A stretch of DNA of 11,752 bases from an uncultured Prevotellaceae bacterium. Lineage in GTDB: Bacteria; Bacteroidota; Bacteroidia; Bacteroidales; Bacteroidaceae. Under the pieces are notes generated by a model. The model saw only the letters and a program-made list of their open reading frames with translations. It was not told the DNA's origin and did no database searches. A program made the position numbers and the translations under genes. Positions 1 to 6,061 of the stretch are shown here, piece by piece. Each line of letters opens with the position of its first letter. The first letter of the stretch is position 1. The stretch lies in assembly GCA_947176655.1 (NCBI GenBank), contig CAMWRK010000045.1, forward strand, positions 1-11,752, in the 5' to 3' direction.

Positions 1-652
1 GCAGAGGTATCGTTTCATTGATTTCAAGCGTGAGAAGGATGGTGTTCCTGCAGTGGTTAAGACGATAGAGTATGATCCCAATCGCTCTGCCCGAATTGCC
101 CTGCTTTACTATGCAGACGGTGAAAAGCGTTATATCATTGCTCCTAATGGTTTGGAGGTTGGCGCGACTCTTATGAGTGGTGCCGAGGCTGCTCCGGAAA
201 TAGGCAACGCTCTTCCCTTGCAGAATATACCGGTAGGTACTGTTATTCACAATATTGAACTTCGTCCTGGTCAGGGTGGTATTCTGGTTCGTTCAGCCGG
301 TAATTTCGCACAGTTGACATCTCGTGACGGTCGTTATTGCGTTATCAAGTTGCCTTCAGGCGAGACTCGCCAGATTTTGAGCGCGTGCCGTGCTACTGTC
401 GGTAGCGTGGGTAACAGCGATCATGCTTTGGAAAGTTCCGGTAAGGCTGGTCGTAGCCGTTGGTTGGGACGTCGTCCTCATAACCGTGGTGTTGTCATGA
501 ACCCGCATGATCACCCCATGGGCGGTGGTGAAGGACGTCAGTCTGGTGGACATCCCCGTTCACGTACAGGTCTGTATGCAAAGGGTAAGAAGACCCGTGC
601 TCCGAAGAAACAGTCCAACAAGTATATCATAGAGAGAGCTAACAAGAAGTAA
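1..652 (+). CDS. rplB: 50S ribosomal protein uL2 (L2), 3' part only
   Basis: The reading frame is open from base 2 and ends at TAA 650-652, giving 216 visible residues. The family is about 273 residues long, so roughly 58 N-terminal residues lie before the window. The GTG at 53 is an internal valine in the conserved stretch GVPAVVKTIEYDPNRSA, not a start. uL2 binds 23S rRNA domain IV near the peptidyl-transferase centre and is needed for subunit association. The conserved core is visible: GNALPLQNIPVGT, LRPGQGG, RSAGNFAQL, CRATVGSVGN and the C-terminal loop DHPMGGGEGR. The first histidine of that loop (codon 512-514) corresponds to E. coli His229, which has been linked to peptidyl transfer. 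The usual second histidine is methionine here. The basic tail KKTRAPKKQSNKYIIER is family-typical. It is followed by rpsS after 27 nt, the standard S10-operon order. Confidence 0.98.
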   Translation, partial: QRYRFIDFKREKDGVPAVVKTIEYDPNRSARIALLYYADGEKRYIIAPNGLEVGATLMSGAEAAPEIGNALPLQNIPVGTVIHNIELRPGQGGILVRSAGNFAQLTSRDGRYCVIKLPSGETRQILSACRATVGSVGNSDHALESSGKAGRSRWLGRRPHNRGVVMNPHDHPMGGGEGRQSGGHPRSRTGLYAKGKKTRAPKKQSNKYIIERANKK

Positions 653-679
653 TCAACGGAAGTAAACAACTAAAATTAT

Positions 680-949
680 ATGAGTCGTTCATTAAAAAAA
701 GGTCCGTATATTGAGGTCAATCTTGAAAAAAAGATTCTTGCCATGAATGAGAGCGGCAAGAAAAACGTGGTCAAGACTTGGGCTCGTGCTTCTATGATAT
801 CTCCTGATTTCGTGGGACATACGGTAGCCGTACATAACGGAAATAAATTCATTCCCGTTTACATAACAGAGAATATGGTCGGACACAAATTGGGCGAGTT
901 CGCTCCAACACGTAAGTTTGGCGGCCATGGTGATAAGAAGAAGAAGTAA
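680..949 (+). CDS. rpsS: 30S ribosomal protein uS19 (S19)
   Basis: This 89-residue protein has the usual length for uS19. It forms a complex with uS13 in the head of the small subunit, close to the A-site tRNA and 16S rRNA. The N-terminus MSRSLKKGPYIEVNL and the signature region HNGNKFIPVYITENMVGHKL followed by GEFAPTRKF (about residues 52-80) identify it clearly. The C-terminus is a short lysine run. The start is ATG 680, preceded by an A-rich leader (AAACAACTAAAATTAT) with no Shine-Dalgarno sequence. It lies between rplB and rplV as in nearly all bacteria. Confidence 0.98.
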   Translation: MSRSLKKGPYIEVNLEKKILAMNESGKKNVVKTWARASMISPDFVGHTVAVHNGNKFIPVYITENMVGHKLGEFAPTRKFGGHGDKKKK

Positions 950-984
950 ACGGAACCAACAACTGCATAATAAAGAATAAAATA

Positions 985-1380
985 ATGGGAAAAAGAAAAA
1001 GATTAGCTGCTGACACCAGAAAGGAAGCACGCAAGGCCCTGAGTTTTGCCAAGTTGCAGAACGTTCCTTCTTCTCCCCGCAAGATGAGATACGTCGTTGA
1101 TCTGGTTCGCGGAATGGAGGTGAACAGAGCTTTGGGTACTTTGAAGTTCTGTGCCAAGGCTGCCAGCGCAGACGTAGAGTTGCTCCTTCGTTCTGCCATT
1201 GCTAACTGGGAACAGAAGAACGAGCGTAAGGCTGAGGACGGAGAACTCTATATCTCTAAGATTTATGTTGACGAGGGACCTACCCTCAAGCGTATGAGAC
1301 CGGCTCCTCAGGGTCGTGGTTACAGAATCCGCAAGCGTTCTAATCACATCACCTTGTTCGTTGACACTAAGAAAGATTAA
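985..1380 (+). CDS. rplV: 50S ribosomal protein uL22 (L22)
   Basis: The protein has 131 residues, longer than the 110 of E. coli L22. It carries a basic N-terminal extension of about 18 residues (MGKRKRLAADTRKEARKA) that I remember also in Bacteroides homologues. uL22 is an early-assembly protein; its long beta hairpin lines the nascent-peptide exit tunnel. Visible family features are NVPSSPRKMRYVVDLVRG, the helix LLRSAIANWEQKN, and the hairpin GPTLKRMRPAPQGRGYRIRK (about residues 97-116), the region where macrolide-resistance changes occur in other bacteria. I see no insertion or deletion in that hairpin. The start is ATG 985, after an A-rich leader. It precedes rpsC by 12 nt. Confidence 0.98.
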   Translation: MGKRKRLAADTRKEARKALSFAKLQNVPSSPRKMRYVVDLVRGMEVNRALGTLKFCAKAASADVELLLRSAIANWEQKNERKAEDGELYISKIYVDEGPTLKRMRPAPQGRGYRIRKRSNHITLFVDTKKD

Positions 1381-1392
1381 TCGAAAAGAAAC

Positions 1393-2124
1393 ATGGGACA
1401 GAAAGTTAATCCTATAAGCAATCGTTTGGGTATTGTCCGCGGTTGGGATTCAAATTGGTTCGGTGGCAAAAATTATGGTGATACGCTGCTTGAGGATAGC
1501 CAGATTCGTAAGTATCTAAATGCTCGTCTTGGTGATGCCAGCATTTCTCGTATTGTCATTGAGCGTACACTGAAAATGGTTACCATTACTGTGTGCACCG
1601 CTCGTCCAGGTCTGATTATTGGTAAGGGTGGCGAGAAAGTTGACAAACTCAAGGAGGAACTGAAGAAGATTACCGATAAGGACATTCAGATCAATATATA
1701 CGAGGTTAAGAAACCGGAACTTGATGCAACGATAGTTGCCAACAGCATAGCACGTCAGGTAGAGGGCAAAATTGCTTATCGTCGTGCCATTAAAATGGCT
1801 GTCGCAAATTCAATGCGTGCCGGTGCAGAGGGTATCAAGGTTCTTATCAGTGGACGTCTGAATGGTGCTGAAATTGCTCGCTCAGAGATGTTCAAAGAGG
1901 GACGTACTCCGTTACATACACTCCGTGCTGACATTGACTATTGTCAGGCCGAGGCATTGACCAAGGTTGGTCTGCTTGGTATCAAGGTGTGGATTTGCCG
2001 TGGTGAAGTTTATGGTAAGAAGGATCTCGCTCCTAACTTTACTCAGGCTAAGGAGCAGGGTCGTGGTTTCGGTGGCAACGGCGGTGGCAAAAACTTCCGT
2101 CGCAAGAAGAACAACAACCGTTAA
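1393..2124 (+). CDS. rpsC: 30S ribosomal protein uS3 (S3)
   Basis: The protein has 243 residues (E. coli 233). uS3 sits at the mRNA entry channel in the 30S head and contributes to mRNA unwinding with uS4 and uS5. The N-terminus MGQKVNPISNRLGIVRGWDS is typical. A KH RNA-binding domain is shown by ARPGLIIGKGGEKVDKL, with the GKGG loop at residues 77-80. The C-terminal domain contains the conserved segment SGRLNGAEIARSE, then GRTPLHTLRADIDY. After about residue 217 the protein ends in a low-complexity tail rich in Gly, Asn, Arg and Lys, probably flexible and rRNA-binding. The start is ATG 1393, with an A-rich leader AAAAGAAAC. Confidence 0.98.
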   Translation: MGQKVNPISNRLGIVRGWDSNWFGGKNYGDTLLEDSQIRKYLNARLGDASISRIVIERTLKMVTITVCTARPGLIIGKGGEKVDKLKEELKKITDKDIQINIYEVKKPELDATIVANSIARQVEGKIAYRRAIKMAVANSMRAGAEGIKVLISGRLNGAEIARSEMFKEGRTPLHTLRADIDYCQAEALTKVGLLGIKVWICRGEVYGKKDLAPNFTQAKEQGRGFGGNGGGKNFRRKKNNNR

Positions 2125-2136
2125 AAACTGAATAAA

Positions 2137-2562
2137 ATGTTACAACCAAAAAGAACTAAATACAGAAGGCCACAAAAAAACCACCGTAAGGGTAATGCAA
2201 TGCGTGGCAATCAGTTGGCATTCGGTAGCTTTGGTATTAAGTCTTTGGAAACACGTTGGATTACTGCTCGCCAGATAGAGGCAGCTCGTGTGGCAATGAC
2301 GAGATACATGCAGCGTGAGGGACAAAGCTGGATACGTATTTTCCCGGACAAGCCCATTACCAAGAAGCCTGCAGATGTACGTATGGGTAAAGGTAAGGGA
2401 GATCCTGTAGGATATGTGTTTCCAATTACCCCGGGACGCATAATTTTCGAGATAGAGGGTGTTAGTTACGATATTGCGAAGGAGGCTCTTCGTCTTGCAG
2501 CTCAGAAGTTGCCCGTAACAACTAAGTTTATTGTTAGACGAGATTACGACAAAAACGCATAG
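2137..2562 (+). CDS. rplP: 50S ribosomal protein uL16 (L16)
   Basis: The protein has 141 residues, a normal length. uL16 is a late-assembly protein that contacts the A-site tRNA elbow and the peptidyl-transferase region. MLQPKRTKYRRPQKNHRKG and RMGKGKGDPVGYV (residues 82-94) are diagnostic. Arg82 aligns with E. coli Arg81, which is hydroxylated in that species; whether it is modified here cannot be seen. The gene ends in TAG, the only non-TAA terminal stop among the 24 complete stops in the window. An in-frame TAA follows immediately, and its last A is the first base of the rpmC start codon. The leader contains AAAAACTGAA (2123-2132), also found before rplO. Confidence 0.98.
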   Translation: MLQPKRTKYRRPQKNHRKGNAMRGNQLAFGSFGIKSLETRWITARQIEAARVAMTRYMQREGQSWIRIFPDKPITKKPADVRMGKGKGDPVGYVFPITPGRIIFEIEGVSYDIAKEALRLAAQKLPVTTKFIVRRDYDKNA

Positions 2563-2564
2563 TA

Positions 2565-2759
2565 ATGAAGATTGCAGAAATTAATGCGATGACTGCTGCC
2601 GAACTGGTTGAGCGTATCGCTGTTGAGGTTGCTAATTATGAACAGATGAGGTTGAATCATTCTGTAGCACCTTTGGAAAACAACTCTCAGATTAAGGCTG
2701 CCCGTCGTAACATTGCTCGAATGAAGACAGTGCTTCGCCAGAAAGAGTCAAACAAGTAA
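2565..2759 (+). CDS. rpmC: 50S ribosomal protein uL29 (L29)
   Basis: This small protein of 64 residues (E. coli 63) is a two-helix hairpin that binds 23S rRNA near the tunnel exit beside uL23, at the docking site for SRP and trigger factor. Supporting features are the N-terminal acidic/hydrophobic helix (MTAAELVERIAVE) and the C-terminal helix carrying AARRNIARMKTVLRQKE (residues 45-61), the uL29 signature region. The ATG lies 2 nt after the rplP stop, so translation is probably coupled to rplP. It ends in tandem stops TAA TAG. The order rplP-rpmC-rpsQ is universal in bacteria and supports the call. Confidence 0.97.
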   Translation: MKIAEINAMTAAELVERIAVEVANYEQMRLNHSVAPLENNSQIKAARRNIARMKTVLRQKESNK

Positions 2760-2774
2760 TAGGTACTTCAATAT

Positions 2775-3032
2775 ATGGAAGCAAGAAATTTAAGAAAAAC
2801 TCGTACGGGTGTTGTGGTTAGCGATAAGATGGACAAAACCATCGTGGTTGCTGCCAAATTCAAGGAGAAGCACCCTATTTATGGTAAATTCGTTGCGAAG
2901 ACGAAGAAGTACCATGCGCATGACGAGAAGAATGATTGCCATAAGGGTGATACCGTCCTGATTATGGAAACTCGTCCTCTGAGCAAGACCAAGAGATGGA
3001 GAGTAGTAGAAATCGTAGAAAGAGCTAAGTAA
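2775..3032 (+). CDS. rpsQ: 30S ribosomal protein uS17 (S17)
   Basis: The 85-residue OB-fold protein is a primary binder of 16S rRNA in the 5' domain. Family features are RKTRTGVVVSDKMDKTIVV near the N-terminus, the KKYHAHDE loop, and the signature GDTVLIMETRPLSKTKRWRV (residues 59-78). The start is ATG 2775, after an AT-rich leader (TTCAATAT). The gene is separated by 2 nt from rplN, suggesting coupling between the end of the S10-type block and the start of the spc-type block. I see no promoter or terminator at that junction, so the two blocks appear to form one transcription unit. Confidence 0.98.
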   Translation: MEARNLRKTRTGVVVSDKMDKTIVVAAKFKEKHPIYGKFVAKTKKYHAHDEKNDCHKGDTVLIMETRPLSKTKRWRVVEIVERAK

Positions 3033-3034
3033 AA

Positions 3035-3400
3035 ATGATACAGGCAGAATCTAGATTAGTTGTAGCGGACAATAGCGGTGCTAAGGAGGCAAAGTGCATT
3101 CGTGTCCTTGGCGGTACCCGTCGTCGCTACGCTTCTGTAGGTGATGTGATTGTCGTTGCTGTTCAGAGCGCAATCCCCACCAGTGATGTTAAGAAAGGTG
3201 CAGTATCAAAGGCCTTGATTGTACGTACTAAAAAAGAGGTTCGTCGTGCAGATGGCTCGTACATCCGCTTCGATGATAACGCTTGTGTCCTGTTGAACAA
3301 TGCAGGAGATTTGCGTGGCAGTCGTATCTTCGGTCCTGTTGCCCGTGAACTTCGTGCTGCAAACATGAAGGTCGTGTCGTTGGCACCTGAGGTTCTTTAA
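3035..3400 (+). CDS. rplN: 50S ribosomal protein uL14 (L14)
   Basis: The protein has 121 residues, a typical length. uL14 is a five-stranded beta-barrel protein at the subunit interface, part of bridge B8, and the docking site of the silencing factor RsfS. MIQAESRLVVADNSGAKEA and LGGTRRRYASVGDVIVV are diagnostic, as are DDNACVLLNN and GSRIFGPVARELR near the C-terminus. The start is ATG 3035, 2 nt after the rpsQ stop. In E. coli rplN is the first gene of the spc operon with its own promoter. Here no space for one exists. Confidence 0.98.
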   Translation: MIQAESRLVVADNSGAKEAKCIRVLGGTRRRYASVGDVIVVAVQSAIPTSDVKKGAVSKALIVRTKKEVRRADGSYIRFDDNACVLLNNAGDLRGSRIFGPVARELRAANMKVVSLAPEVL

Positions 3401-3424
3401 TATTTAAAGACGAAAAGAAGAGCA

Positions 3425-3742
3425 ATGAGTAAGTTACACATTAAGAAAGGCGATACCGTAATCGTAAATGCCGGTGAAAACAAGGGTCAGAGCGGTAAGG
3501 TATTGAAGGTGTTCGTTAAGGAGCAGCGTGCCATTGTCGAGGGTGTGAATAAGGTAAAGAAGAGTCAGAAACCAAGTGCCAAGTTCCCTCAGGGCGGCAT
3601 TATTGAAATGGAGGCTCCAATCCACATTTCCAACTTGAATCCTCTGGATCCCAAGACAGGCAAGGCTACTCGTATTGGTAGAAAACTGAATGCAGACGGC
3701 AAATTGGTTCGTTTTGCAAAAAAGAGTGGAGAGGAAATTTAA
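3425..3742 (+). CDS. rplX: 50S ribosomal protein uL24 (L24)
   Basis: The protein has 105 residues (E. coli 104). uL24 is one of the two assembly-initiator proteins of the large subunit and binds 23S rRNA domain I. A KOW motif lies at about residues 7-30, with KKGDTVIVNAGENKGQSGKV visible. The central HISNLNPLDPKTGKATRIG segment is also family-typical. The start is ATG 3425; the leader GACGAAAAGAAGAGCA is purine-rich without a canonical Shine-Dalgarno match. The stop TAA 3740-3742 is separated by a single base from the rplE start, so the two are almost certainly translationally coupled. Confidence 0.97.
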   Translation: MSKLHIKKGDTVIVNAGENKGQSGKVLKVFVKEQRAIVEGVNKVKKSQKPSAKFPQGGIIEMEAPIHISNLNPLDPKTGKATRIGRKLNADGKLVRFAKKSGEEI

Positions 3743-3743
3743 G

Positions 3744-4298
3744 ATGGCAAATACTGCAAGCCTTAAAAAAGAATACGCTGAGCGTATAGCTCCTGCATTG
3801 ATGAAGCAGTTTAATTACACTTCTCCGATGCAGATCCCTGTTCTGAAGAAGATTGTTATCAACCAAGGTCTGGGTATGGCAACAGCTGATAAGAAGATTA
3901 TCGAGGTTGCTATTAACGAGATTACAGAAATTACCGGTCAGAAGGCTGTCGCAACATTTTCGAAGAAGGACGTTGCCCAGTTTAAGCTGCGTAAGAAAAT
4001 GCCTATCGGTGTTATGGTAACTTTGCGTCGTGAGCGTATGTATGAGTTTCTGGAGAAACTGGTGCGTGTAGCTTTGCCTCGTATTCGTGACTTCAAAGGT
4101 ATTGAGAGCAAGTTTGATGGTCGTGGCAACTACACACTTGGTATTCAGGAGCAGATTATCTTCCCTGAGATTAATATTGATGCAATTGACCGTATCTTGG
4201 GTATGAATATCACTTTCGTGACTACAGCCAAGACTGACGAGGAGGGTTATGCTCTGCTCAAGGAGTTTGGTCTTCCTTTTAAGAACGCTAAAAACTAA
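3744..4298 (+). CDS. rplE: 50S ribosomal protein uL5 (L5)
   Basis: I take ATG 3744 as the start, giving 184 residues. The frame remains open upstream to an ATG at 3690, but that would overlap rplX by 53 nt and add 18 residues unlike the family. MANTASLKKEYAERIAPALM is the expected N-terminus. uL5 binds 5S rRNA in the central protuberance and contacts P-site tRNA. Visible features include the uL5 signature KIVINQGLGMA (about residues 36-46), TGQKAVATFSKK, the MYEFLEKLVRVALPRIRDF region, and the C-terminal KTDEEGYALLKEFGLPF. A weak GAGG lies 9 nt before the start inside the end of rplX and may help reinitiation. Confidence 0.97.
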   Translation: MANTASLKKEYAERIAPALMKQFNYTSPMQIPVLKKIVINQGLGMATADKKIIEVAINEITEITGQKAVATFSKKDVAQFKLRKKMPIGVMVTLRRERMYEFLEKLVRVALPRIRDFKGIESKFDGRGNYTLGIQEQIIFPEINIDAIDRILGMNITFVTTAKTDEEGYALLKEFGLPFKNAKN

Positions 4299-4307
4299 CA
4301 GTAAGTT

Positions 4308-4613
4308 ATGGCAAAAGAATCAATGAAAGCCCGCGAGGTAAAGCGTGCGAAACTGGTTGCAAAGTATGCAGAAAAGCGTGCAGCTTTGAAGAAGATTATC
4401 AACAATCCCAACACAGATCCAGTGGAAGCTTTTGAGGCAGCTCAGAAACTTCAGGCAATTCCTCGCAATGCTAATCCTATTCGCCTGCATAATCGTTGCA
4501 AGATTACAGGTCGTCCCAAGGGGTATATTCGTATGTTCGGCATCAGCCGCATACAGTTCCGCGAGATGGCTTCAGCAGGTTTGATTCCTGGCGTTAAGAA
4601 GGCAAGCTGGTAA
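4308..4613 (+). CDS. rpsN: 30S ribosomal protein uS14 (S14), zinc-independent long form
   Basis: The protein has 101 residues, equal to E. coli S14 and longer than the ~61-residue zinc-binding type. uS14 is in the 30S head near uS3, uS10 and uS19. The C-terminal signature CKITGRPKGYIRMFGISR (residues 64-81) is intact, and the protein ends in the usual KKASW. Only one cysteine is present (Cys64), so the CxxC-x(n)-CxxC zinc ribbon is absent. This is the C-minus form, which does not need zinc. It starts 9 nt after rplE. It is followed by the longest gap of the window. Confidence 0.97.
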   Translation: MAKESMKAREVKRAKLVAKYAEKRAALKKIINNPNTDPVEAFEAAQKLQAIPRNANPIRLHNRCKITGRPKGYIRMFGISRIQFREMASAGLIPGVKKASW

Positions 4614-4643
4614 GCAACTCATGACAGTTCTCCCTATATGAGA

Positions 4644-4674
4644 TTTGTCCATGAAATAAATGTAATTAATTTTT
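4644..4674 (+). promoter_or_regulatory. Candidate Bacteroidota-type promoter before rpsH
   Basis: TTTG at 4644-4647 is followed after 19 nt by TAATTTTT at 4667-4674. The Bacteroidota primary-sigma consensus is TTTG near -33 and TAnnTTTG near -7, so the match fails only at the last base of the -7 box. Transcription would start around 4679-4681, just before the hairpin. A competing -7 candidate, TAATATTG (4674-4681), is less well spaced at 26 nt. Such short motifs occur by chance in AT-rich DNA, so the call is tentative. Confidence 0.35.
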
Positions 4675-4681
4675 AATATTG

Positions 4682-4696
4682 TCGGGATAGCCCCGA
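4682..4696 (+). promoter_or_regulatory. Small GC-rich hairpin in the rpsH leader
   Basis: TCGGG (4682-4686) and CCCGA (4692-4696) are inverted repeats around a five-base loop, ATAGC. A flanking G-U pair could extend the stem to six. It lies 17 nt before the rpsH start and stands out as the only GC-rich run in an AT-rich gap. No U-tract follows (ATTAATTAAAT), so it does not look like an intrinsic terminator. It could stabilise a 5' end or serve as a protein-binding site; neither is shown. Confidence 0.4.
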
Positions 4697-4713
4697 TTAA
4701 TTAAATCTGAAAA

Positions 4714-5109
4714 ATGACAGATCCAATTGCAGATTATTTGACGCGTTTGCGTAATGCAATTCAAGCAAAGCACCGTGTTGTTGAGTGCCCTGCGTCAAAT
4801 TTGAAGAAGGAAATCACTAAGATTCTCTTCGAAAAGGGTTACATCTTGAACTACAAGTTTGTGGAAGATGGCCCTCAAGGTACAATCAAGGTAGCTTTGA
4901 AGTATGACGAACAGACTCGCCAGAATGCTATCAAGAAGCTGGTACGTATATCCACTCCAGGTATGCGCAAGTACACTGGTTATAAGGATATGCCTAGAGT
5001 TATTAACGGACTGGGTATTGCTATTATATCCACATCCAAGGGTGTAATGACAAACAAAGAGGCTGCAGACCTGAAAATAGGTGGCGAGGTTCTTTGTTAT
5101 GTATATTAA
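4714..5109 (+). CDS. rpsH: 30S ribosomal protein uS8 (S8)
   Basis: The protein has 131 residues (family 130-132). uS8 is a primary 16S rRNA binder in the central domain, and in E. coli it represses translation of the spc operon by binding its mRNA. MTDPIADYLTRLRNA and the signature GLGIAIISTSKGVMTNKEA (residues 99-117) are unmistakable, and GEVLCYVY is the standard C-terminus. The start is ATG 4714, after CTGAAAA. It follows the 100-nt gap, unlike every other gene here, so it may be the first gene of an internal transcript. It ends in TAA TAG; the second stop overlaps the Shine-Dalgarno sequence of rplF. Confidence 0.98.
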   Translation: MTDPIADYLTRLRNAIQAKHRVVECPASNLKKEITKILFEKGYILNYKFVEDGPQGTIKVALKYDEQTRQNAIKKLVRISTPGMRKYTGYKDMPRVINGLGIAIISTSKGVMTNKEAADLKIGGEVLCYVY

Positions 5110-5110
5110 T

Positions 5111-5116
5111 AGGAGG
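5111..5116 (+). promoter_or_regulatory. Strong Shine-Dalgarno sequence for rplF
   Basis: AGGAGG lies 8 nt before the rplF ATG and is a full match to the anti-Shine-Dalgarno core CCUCC. Nearly all other starts in this window have A/T-rich leaders without such a site, as is usual for Bacteroidota. It overlaps the second of the tandem stops ending rpsH. Confidence 0.75.
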
Positions 5117-5124
5117 ATTTAGCA

Positions 5125-5691
5125 ATGTCAAGAATAGGTAAATTGCCCATTACTATTCCCGCAGGTGTTACAGTTACATACAACGACAATGTTGTCAGTG
5201 TAAAGGGAGCCAAGGGAGAGATGAGTCAGGCCATTAATCCCTCTATCCTTGTGAACATTTCCGGTTCGGAGATTGTATTCGAAATTGACGAGACAGCCGA
5301 CCTTGATGCCAAGCAGAAGCAGGCTTACCATGGTTTGTATCGTTCTTTGGTACACAATATGGTGGTTGGTGTAAGTGAAGGTTACAAGAAGACACTAGAA
5401 CTTGTTGGTGTGGGATTCCGCGCGAGCAATCAGGGTAATCTGATAGAATTGTCTTTGGGCTTCACTCACAGTATCTTTATACAGTTGCCTGCCGAGATTA
5501 AGGTTGAGACCAAGTCTGAGAGAAATCAGAACCCGCTGATCATCCTTGAGTCTTGCGACAAACAGTTGCTCGGTCAGGTGTGTGCAAAAATTCGTTCTTT
5601 CCGTAAGCCCGAACCTTATAAGGGCAAGGGTGTCCTCTTCGCTGGTGAGATTATCCGTAGAAAGTCTGGTAAGTCAGCAGGTGCAAAGTAA
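5125..5691 (+). CDS. rplF: 50S ribosomal protein uL6 (L6)
   Basis: The protein has 188 residues (E. coli 177; other bacteria up to about 185). uL6 binds 23S rRNA domain VI near the sarcin-ricin loop and factor-binding site. It consists of two similar beta-alpha domains. The N-terminus MSRIGKLPITIPAGVTV, the mid-region QKQAYHGLYRSLVHNMVVGV, GVGFRAS, and the signature KPEPYKGKGVLFAGE (residues 161-175) are all present. The start is ATG 5125, confirmed by the strong ribosome-binding site 8 nt upstream. The C-terminus has a short basic extension (RRKSGKSAGAK). Confidence 0.98.
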   Translation: MSRIGKLPITIPAGVTVTYNDNVVSVKGAKGEMSQAINPSILVNISGSEIVFEIDETADLDAKQKQAYHGLYRSLVHNMVVGVSEGYKKTLELVGVGFRASNQGNLIELSLGFTHSIFIQLPAEIKVETKSERNQNPLIILESCDKQLLGQVCAKIRSFRKPEPYKGKGVLFAGEIIRRKSGKSAGAK

Positions 5692-5711
5692 ATCTTTAAA
5701 ACTGTAAGATT

Positions 5712-6053
5712 ATGACAACAAAAATAGAAAGACGAATTAAGATTAAATATAGAGTTCGTAATAAGATCTCTGGTACTGTCGAGCGTCCTCGTATGAGTGT
5801 TTTCCGCAGCAACAAGCAGATATATGTGCAGATTATCAATGATCAGACTGGTAATACCTTGGTGTGTGCAAGCAGTCTTGGCATGGAGGCATGTCCTAAG
5901 AAGGAACAGGCTGCTAGGGTTGGGGAGCTGATAGCCAAAAAGGCTCTTGAAGCTGGTATTACCGCCGTTGTGTTTGATCGTAATGGCTATCTGTATCATG
6001 GTAGAGTTAAGGAAGTGGCTGATGCTGCACGTAACGGAGGACTTAAATTCTAA
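5712..6053 (+). CDS. rplR: 50S ribosomal protein uL18 (L18)
   Basis: The protein has 113 residues (E. coli 117). uL18 binds 5S rRNA together with uL5 and helps place it in the central protuberance. The N-terminal arm is basic (KIERRIKIKYRVRNKISG). Diagnostic segments are ERPRMSVFRSNKQIYVQIIN and the C-terminal FDRNGYLYHGRVKEVADAAR followed by GGLKF. The start is ATG 5712; the leader contains AAAACTGTAA. The gene ends with tandem TAA TAA, and rpsE begins 8 nt after the first. Confidence 0.98.
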   Translation: MTTKIERRIKIKYRVRNKISGTVERPRMSVFRSNKQIYVQIINDQTGNTLVCASSLGMEACPKKEQAARVGELIAKKALEAGITAVVFDRNGYLYHGRVKEVADAARNGGLKF

Positions 6054-6061
6054 TAACGATT

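Larger units (their letters stand above)
4614..4713 (+). other. Longest intergenic gap of the cluster (rpsN-rpsH)
   Basis: This 100-nt interval compares with 1-36 nt for every other gene junction here. It is AT-rich and has no credible reading frame; the ATG at 4621 reads only six codons before TGA. It contains a possible promoter (4644-4674) and a GC-rich hairpin (4682-4696), annotated separately. The spacing makes this the most plausible place in the window for an internal transcription start or a regulatory RNA structure. The E. coli spc operon has no promoter at the equivalent junction as far as I recall. Confidence 0.6.

Noticed and set aside
53..55. GTG at 53 as the rplB start
   Set aside because: The frame continues upstream with conserved uL2 residues (RYRFIDFKREKDG), so GTG is an internal valine of a gene cut by the window edge.
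985..1040. N-terminal extension of uL22 as a novel fusion
   Set aside because: The extension of about 18 residues matches what I remember of Bacteroides uL22, so it appears to be a lineage trait.
3690..3743. Upstream extension of rplE to ATG 3690
   Set aside because: It would overlap rplX by 53 nt and add 18 residues not found in uL5 proteins. ATG 3744 gives the standard N-terminus.
4682..4696. Hairpin after rpsN as an intrinsic terminator
   Set aside because: The stem is only five or six pairs and is followed by ATTAATTAAAT, not a T-run. It lies nearer the downstream gene than the upstream one.
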